Shown here piece by piece: positions 5,544-8,196 of a stretch of 8,196 nucleotides of DNA (positions are counted from its first letter, which is position 1; each line of letters begins with the position of its first letter). The notes beneath the pieces were generated by a model. That model was not told where the DNA came from. It did no database searches and saw nothing but the letters and a program-made list of their open reading frames with translations. The stretch covers positions 1-8,196 of the forward strand of contig LRSK01000137.1 in the NCBI GenBank assembly GCA_001563325.1, read 5' to 3'. Both the position numbers and the translations under genes were made by a program. Source of the stretch: Candidatus Thorarchaeota archaeon SMTZ1-83 (lineage in GTDB: Archaea; Asgardarchaeota; Thorarchaeia; Thorarchaeales; Thorarchaeaceae).

Positions 5544-6575
5544 TTGGCGATGAGGGCACGCGCGTCACCCAATGTTATTAGCATAATCTTGGATAACGAT
5601 TCCAAGGATGTGATTGATGCTCTACGTTCAAGCAGTGATGAAGATGTACAGTCTTTTCTTTCCGAGTTCGATGGTTTCATGAACGATTTTGGTGTTAGAG
5701 GTTTCACTCGAGAGCCATATTACCCCCGCTGGCATGAGGCCCCAGAGTTGGTAGTTGATCAGCTGAAACCACTTGTGTCCGAGGAGGGCAGGGATCTCAG
5801 AGAGTCTGAACTTGAAACTGAGAGAAGAAGAAGAGAAGCGGAGGAGGAGGCTGAGAACAGAATCAAGTCTCAGAGATTTGGTGGTCTGAAATGGGCCTTG
5901 GTTTCGACAATCCTGGGCTTTGCGAGAAGGTACATTGCCTTCAGAGAGGACCAGCGTTTCAATCTTGATAAATGGATTACACGAAATCGAGCACTGTTTC
6001 TGGAGATAGGTAGAGGGCTAACCTCCCAGGGAATCCTTACAGAACCATCTAGAGTGTTCTTTCTTCACAAGAAGGAGTTGCGGAGTCTCATAATCGGGAG
6101 CCCCTCTAAGGAAGCAGTGTTTCGTTTGTCTGCCTTGTCAGAAGAGCGATACGAGGAGTTCCTTAGGTATGAGGATGTCACTCCACCCAAGTTCCTCATC
6201 GGCTCTAGGGAGTACAATGACCCGTTGCCGACCAAAGATGACGATAGTATACTGAAGGGCATCCCAGCAAGTCAAGGAACAGTCACTGGAAGAGTTAGAG
6301 TCTTGAAGAGCATCGAAGAGATTCCATTGGTCAGGACTGGTGAAGTCCTTGTTGTCCCAAGAACGGACCCAGGATGGACTCCAGTGTTTTCAAAGATCGA
6401 GGGTCTAATCACGGAAACTGGAGGAATCCTCTCGCATGGCGCGGTGGTTTCGAGAGAATACGGAATCCCAGCAGTAACTAACATAAGAAACGCATGTCAG
6501 ACGATGGAAACGGGGAGTATTGTAACAGTCAACGGAAGCGACGGAACCATCAGAATCCACGCTGCAGAGGAATGA
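5544..6575 (+). CDS. PEP-synthase / rifampicin-phosphotransferase-like enzyme, C-terminal part (frame-shifted continuation)
   Basis: The 343-residue frame continues the preceding enzyme. It carries the rest of the helical middle domain, including the family-typical GVRGFTREPYYPRWHEAP (about 50-67) and an Arg/Glu-rich helix (about 88-110). The swivelling phosphohistidine domain (about 235-340) follows, with PASQGTVTGRV and TETGGILSHGAVVSREYGIPAV. His298 is the expected phosphorylated histidine. The SHGAVV-REYGIPAV version is closer to rifampicin phosphotransferase-like proteins than to classical PEP synthase (SHAAIVARE). There is no ribosome binding site before TTG 5544 or ATG 5550, and the frame is open back to 5508. 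It is therefore probably not an independent gene. Joined by a one-base shift, the two parts give about 889 residues, near the family's usual length. It is followed directly by the CrtC/AttH-like gene. Confidence 0.8.
   Translation: MAMRARASPNVISIILDNDSKDVIDALRSSSDEDVQSFLSEFDGFMNDFGVRGFTREPYYPRWHEAPELVVDQLKPLVSEEGRDLRESELETERRRREAEEEAENRIKSQRFGGLKWALVSTILGFARRYIAFREDQRFNLDKWITRNRALFLEIGRGLTSQGILTEPSRVFFLHKKELRSLIIGSPSKEAVFRLSALSEERYEEFLRYEDVTPPKFLIGSREYNDPLPTKDDDSILKGIPASQGTVTGRVRVLKSIEEIPLVRTGEVLVVPRTDPGWTPVFSKIEGLITETGGILSHGAVVSREYGIPAVTNIRNACQTMETGSIVTVNGSDGTIRIHAAEE
6567..6570 (+). promoter_or_regulatory. Ribosome binding site deciding the start of the CrtC/AttH-like gene
   Basis: GAGG lies ten bases before ATG 6581 but only one base before ATG 6572, which overlaps the previous stop as ATGA. 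Spacing favours 6581. Confidence 0.5.
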
Positions 6576-6580
6576 AAAAC

Positions 6581-7543
6581 ATGGAGCCCCTGACACACAA
6601 ATCATCCTCCGAAGACCCCAATTGGAATGAATCATACTACTTTGTATTCTACGACAAGGACCAGAGGATAGGTGGAATGACCAGGGTTGGATTCAAGCCC
6701 AACAAGCCAGAGGGCATGACATTCCTCTTTCTTTTCCTTCCTGATGGTTCTGCAGCGGCGTTTCACGCGACAGATGAGTGCCTGGAATATCCTGAATCTC
6801 TCAAAGTTGAGGGCATGGTTCACCAATTCATAGAGGATGGAAGGTGGCACTATCAGTTTGAGGGGCCCTTGGTCATAGTAGAGGATCCGGAGAGTCTTCC
6901 GGAAGTCCGGCGGAAACCCAAACTTATCACTGAGATTGCTGAGGGAGCACTAGATCTCGAGTTCAGTGCCATCAATGAAACCTACGAATATAGTGAACAT
7001 ATGGCCCCAGATTCTTTGGAGAGGGGTAAGAAGACAGGAGATGAGCACTGGGAACAGATTGCGGTCATCAATGGCAAGGTCAGCATCGGCGACAGGACAT
7101 ACGAGATACGTGATGCTATGGGTCAGAGAGACCACACTCACGGCATCAGAGATTGGGCAGGCATTCAGAACTGGTTCTATTTCGTCATCTGGTTCAACCG
7201 CCAATTGGCAATCAACCCTGCAGCTGTTGTGGGAGATGATGGTGGCTTCGGAACAGGAGGTTTCCTATTCAAAGATGGGGAGAACATACCTCTTGCCAGC
7301 ATCAGAATCTTGACTCACGAGTTCAGGAGTGACGGTCGCTTTCCGATCAAGACAGTTATGGAATTGGTCGATGCCAATGGAGAGAAGCACATCTTGAAGG
7401 CCGCTCCTGGGCCCATTATCCCTGTCCCATTCACAGACGAGAAAGGTAGGATGTCAGTCCTCATTCAGTCCATCGGGAGTTTTGAACTGGATGGACGCAA
7501 GGGAGGCTTTGGCTCATACGAAACCCTGACCAGAGAGAAGTAG
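6581..7543 (+). CDS. CrtC/AttH-like lipocalin-type domain protein
   Basis: The 320-residue product is rich in beta strands and has no signal peptide or membrane segment. Its clearest landmark is GQRDHTHGIRDW at residues 181-192. This resembles the 'G.RDHSWG.RDW' motif of the hydroxyneurosporene synthase (CrtC)/AttH-like superfamily, whose members have two lipocalin-like halves. Members act on or bind hydrophobic molecules such as carotenoids, but many are uncharacterised, and this protein's ligand cannot be read. The gene begins within or just after the stop of the PEP-utilising enzyme: ATG 6572 overlaps it by four bases, and ATG 6581, preferred here because of GAGG spacing, follows by five. 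It is therefore almost surely co-transcribed and probably works in the same pathway. The open frame extends upstream to ATG 6494 inside the PEP gene, but that part lacks a ribosome binding site and looks non-native. Confidence 0.7.
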   Translation: MEPLTHKSSSEDPNWNESYYFVFYDKDQRIGGMTRVGFKPNKPEGMTFLFLFLPDGSAAAFHATDECLEYPESLKVEGMVHQFIEDGRWHYQFEGPLVIVEDPESLPEVRRKPKLITEIAEGALDLEFSAINETYEYSEHMAPDSLERGKKTGDEHWEQIAVINGKVSIGDRTYEIRDAMGQRDHTHGIRDWAGIQNWFYFVIWFNRQLAINPAAVVGDDGGFGTGGFLFKDGENIPLASIRILTHEFRSDGRFPIKTVMELVDANGEKHILKAAPGPIIPVPFTDEKGRMSVLIQSIGSFELDGRKGGFGSYETLTREK

Positions 7544-7622
7544 GACAAGAGTCATTTTCGCAACGTAACAGTGAATCATATTAGAAGGAACCAGTAGTGA
7601 TTATGAGCAGAGTGTAGACGTT
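7544..7622 (+). promoter_or_regulatory. Short gap with possible TATA element before the phosphatase-like gene
   Basis: This 79-base gap contains the TATA-like CATATTAG at 7577-7584. It would place a start near 7605-7610 and give a leader of about 15 bases before ATG 7623. No Shine-Dalgarno sequence precedes that ATG. A short TTTT at 7554-7557 is the only terminator-like feature for the upstream gene. Confidence 0.3.
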
Positions 7623-8196
7623 ATGTTCGACCTGGTTCAGGAACGGGACATGGGCTCGAGACTTGCTCCGAGAACAATGGTTTATGTCATAACTCACGGT
7701 GTGACAGACGATAGTGGAGATCTATCTGAAATGGGAAAGAATCAGGTTGTTGATCTTGCGAGGTCGCGAGTTGTTGCCCGTGTCACCATGGTGTACTCAT
7801 CATCAGCAAAGGACACCTCAACTACTGCTAAGATTCTAAGCAAGGAATTCGGAGCTAGGACCACTACAAAGGATTGTCTCGCTGAGGTAAAGCTGGGAAA
7901 GGGCTCACTGGATACTGAGGAACTGGCAGAAATCCTCCATGAGATGTGGAAGGACACCGACTATCAGCCTGAGAATGGTGAATCGCTCATGGAAGCTCGC
8001 CATCGCTTGGCTGATTGCGTTAGCGGGTTCTCGGGAAAACACAAGGGCGATAGCATTGCCATAGTGACCCACACAATGGTGGCCACACTTTTCCATACTT
8101 TGGTGAAAGGGGGTGACCCCTCCGTCAATGAATGGTTGGAGATGGGTCATGCCTCGTGCGCGGCATACGAGTATGCCAAAGGCGGCTGGACTTTGG
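7623..8196 (+). CDS. Histidine-phosphatase (phosphoglycerate mutase-like) family protein, degenerate active site, 3' partial
   Basis: The frame runs off the window end after 191 codons. It matches the histidine phosphatase fold throughout: MVYVITHG (residues 19-26) at the usual RHG position, LSEMGKNQV (34-42), YSSSAKDTSTTAKIL (58-72) at the usual 'sSpl.Ra.qTA..l' position, LAEVKLG (86-92) with the acidic Glu88, ENGESLMEARHRL (117-129), and IAIVTHTMV (146-153) with the second His150. The catalytic His25, Glu88 and His150 are kept. The Arg of RHG is Thr24, and the second phosphate-binding Arg is replaced by Asp64. Only the last residues of the domain seem to be missing at the window edge. The start may be ATG 7623 or ATG 7677; the latter gives the usual N-terminus of the family. 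It is probably cytosolic, and the substrate is unknown. Confidence 0.8.
   Translation, partial: MFDLVQERDMGSRLAPRTMVYVITHGVTDDSGDLSEMGKNQVVDLARSRVVARVTMVYSSSAKDTSTTAKILSKEFGARTTTKDCLAEVKLGKGSLDTEELAEILHEMWKDTDYQPENGESLMEARHRLADCVSGFSGKHKGDSIAIVTHTMVATLFHTLVKGGDPSVNEWLEMGHASCAAYEYAKGGWTL

Noticed and set aside
6494..6580. Upstream extension of the CrtC/AttH-like gene to ATG 6494
   Set aside because: The extra residues overlap the conserved end of the phosphohistidine domain in another frame, are compositionally odd (many Arg, Asn, Gln) and lack a ribosome binding site.
6966..7313. 115-codon plus-strand frame inside the CrtC/AttH-like gene
   Set aside because: It is Ser/Arg/Thr-rich without motifs and entirely overlapped by a better-supported frame carrying the GQRDHTHGIRDW motif.
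1..8196. CRISPR array, mobile element, defence island or prophage
   Set aside because: No regularly spaced repeats, transposase, integrase, terminal inverted repeats or nuclease/helicase defence genes were found on either strand.

Overview
The window looks like ordinary chromosomal DNA from an archaeon, possibly an Asgard (Thorarchaeota-like) lineage. The archaeal call rests on TATA-like boxes upstream of several genes, short leaders or possible leaderless starts, a tandem PRC-barrel protein and small zinc-ribbon and HTH proteins. The Asgard assignment is a guess from the overall protein repertoire. No rRNA, tRNA, CRISPR array, insertion sequence or phage gene was found.

Layout. Positions 1-948 (+) hold the 3' part of an Eis-type GNAT acetyltransferase with a C-terminal SCP2-like domain. 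It converges on a minus-strand series of four separate genes, each with its own upstream gap: a tandem PRC-barrel protein (1731-1054), a 100-residue unrecognised protein (2218-1916), a 147-residue HTH protein (2947-2504) and a 239-residue cysteine-rich protein (3798-3079). The last has a C4HC3 cross-brace-like pattern followed by a C-terminal zinc ribbon. The stretch between the PRC and small genes is rich in inverted repeats and contains a T7 tract on the transcribed strand.

From 3905 the plus strand carries a probable operon. It begins with a PEP-synthase/rifampicin-phosphotransferase-like enzyme, which is split into two reading frames at 5508-5530. Next, nearly overlapping it, is a CrtC/AttH-like lipocalin-type protein (6581-7543). 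After 79 bases comes a histidine-phosphatase-family protein (from 7623) that runs off the window end and lacks both phosphate-binding arginines.

How the genes work together. Only the PEP-utilising enzyme and the CrtC/AttH-like protein are physically coupled tightly enough to suggest a shared pathway, perhaps phosphoryl transfer to a small or lipidic molecule plus a protein that binds or modifies it; the substrate cannot be read from the sequence. The most notable points are the split PEP enzyme, the degenerate phosphatase active site, the C4HC3 protein and the hairpin cluster at 1872-2001. I did not find a convincing novel multi-gene system.
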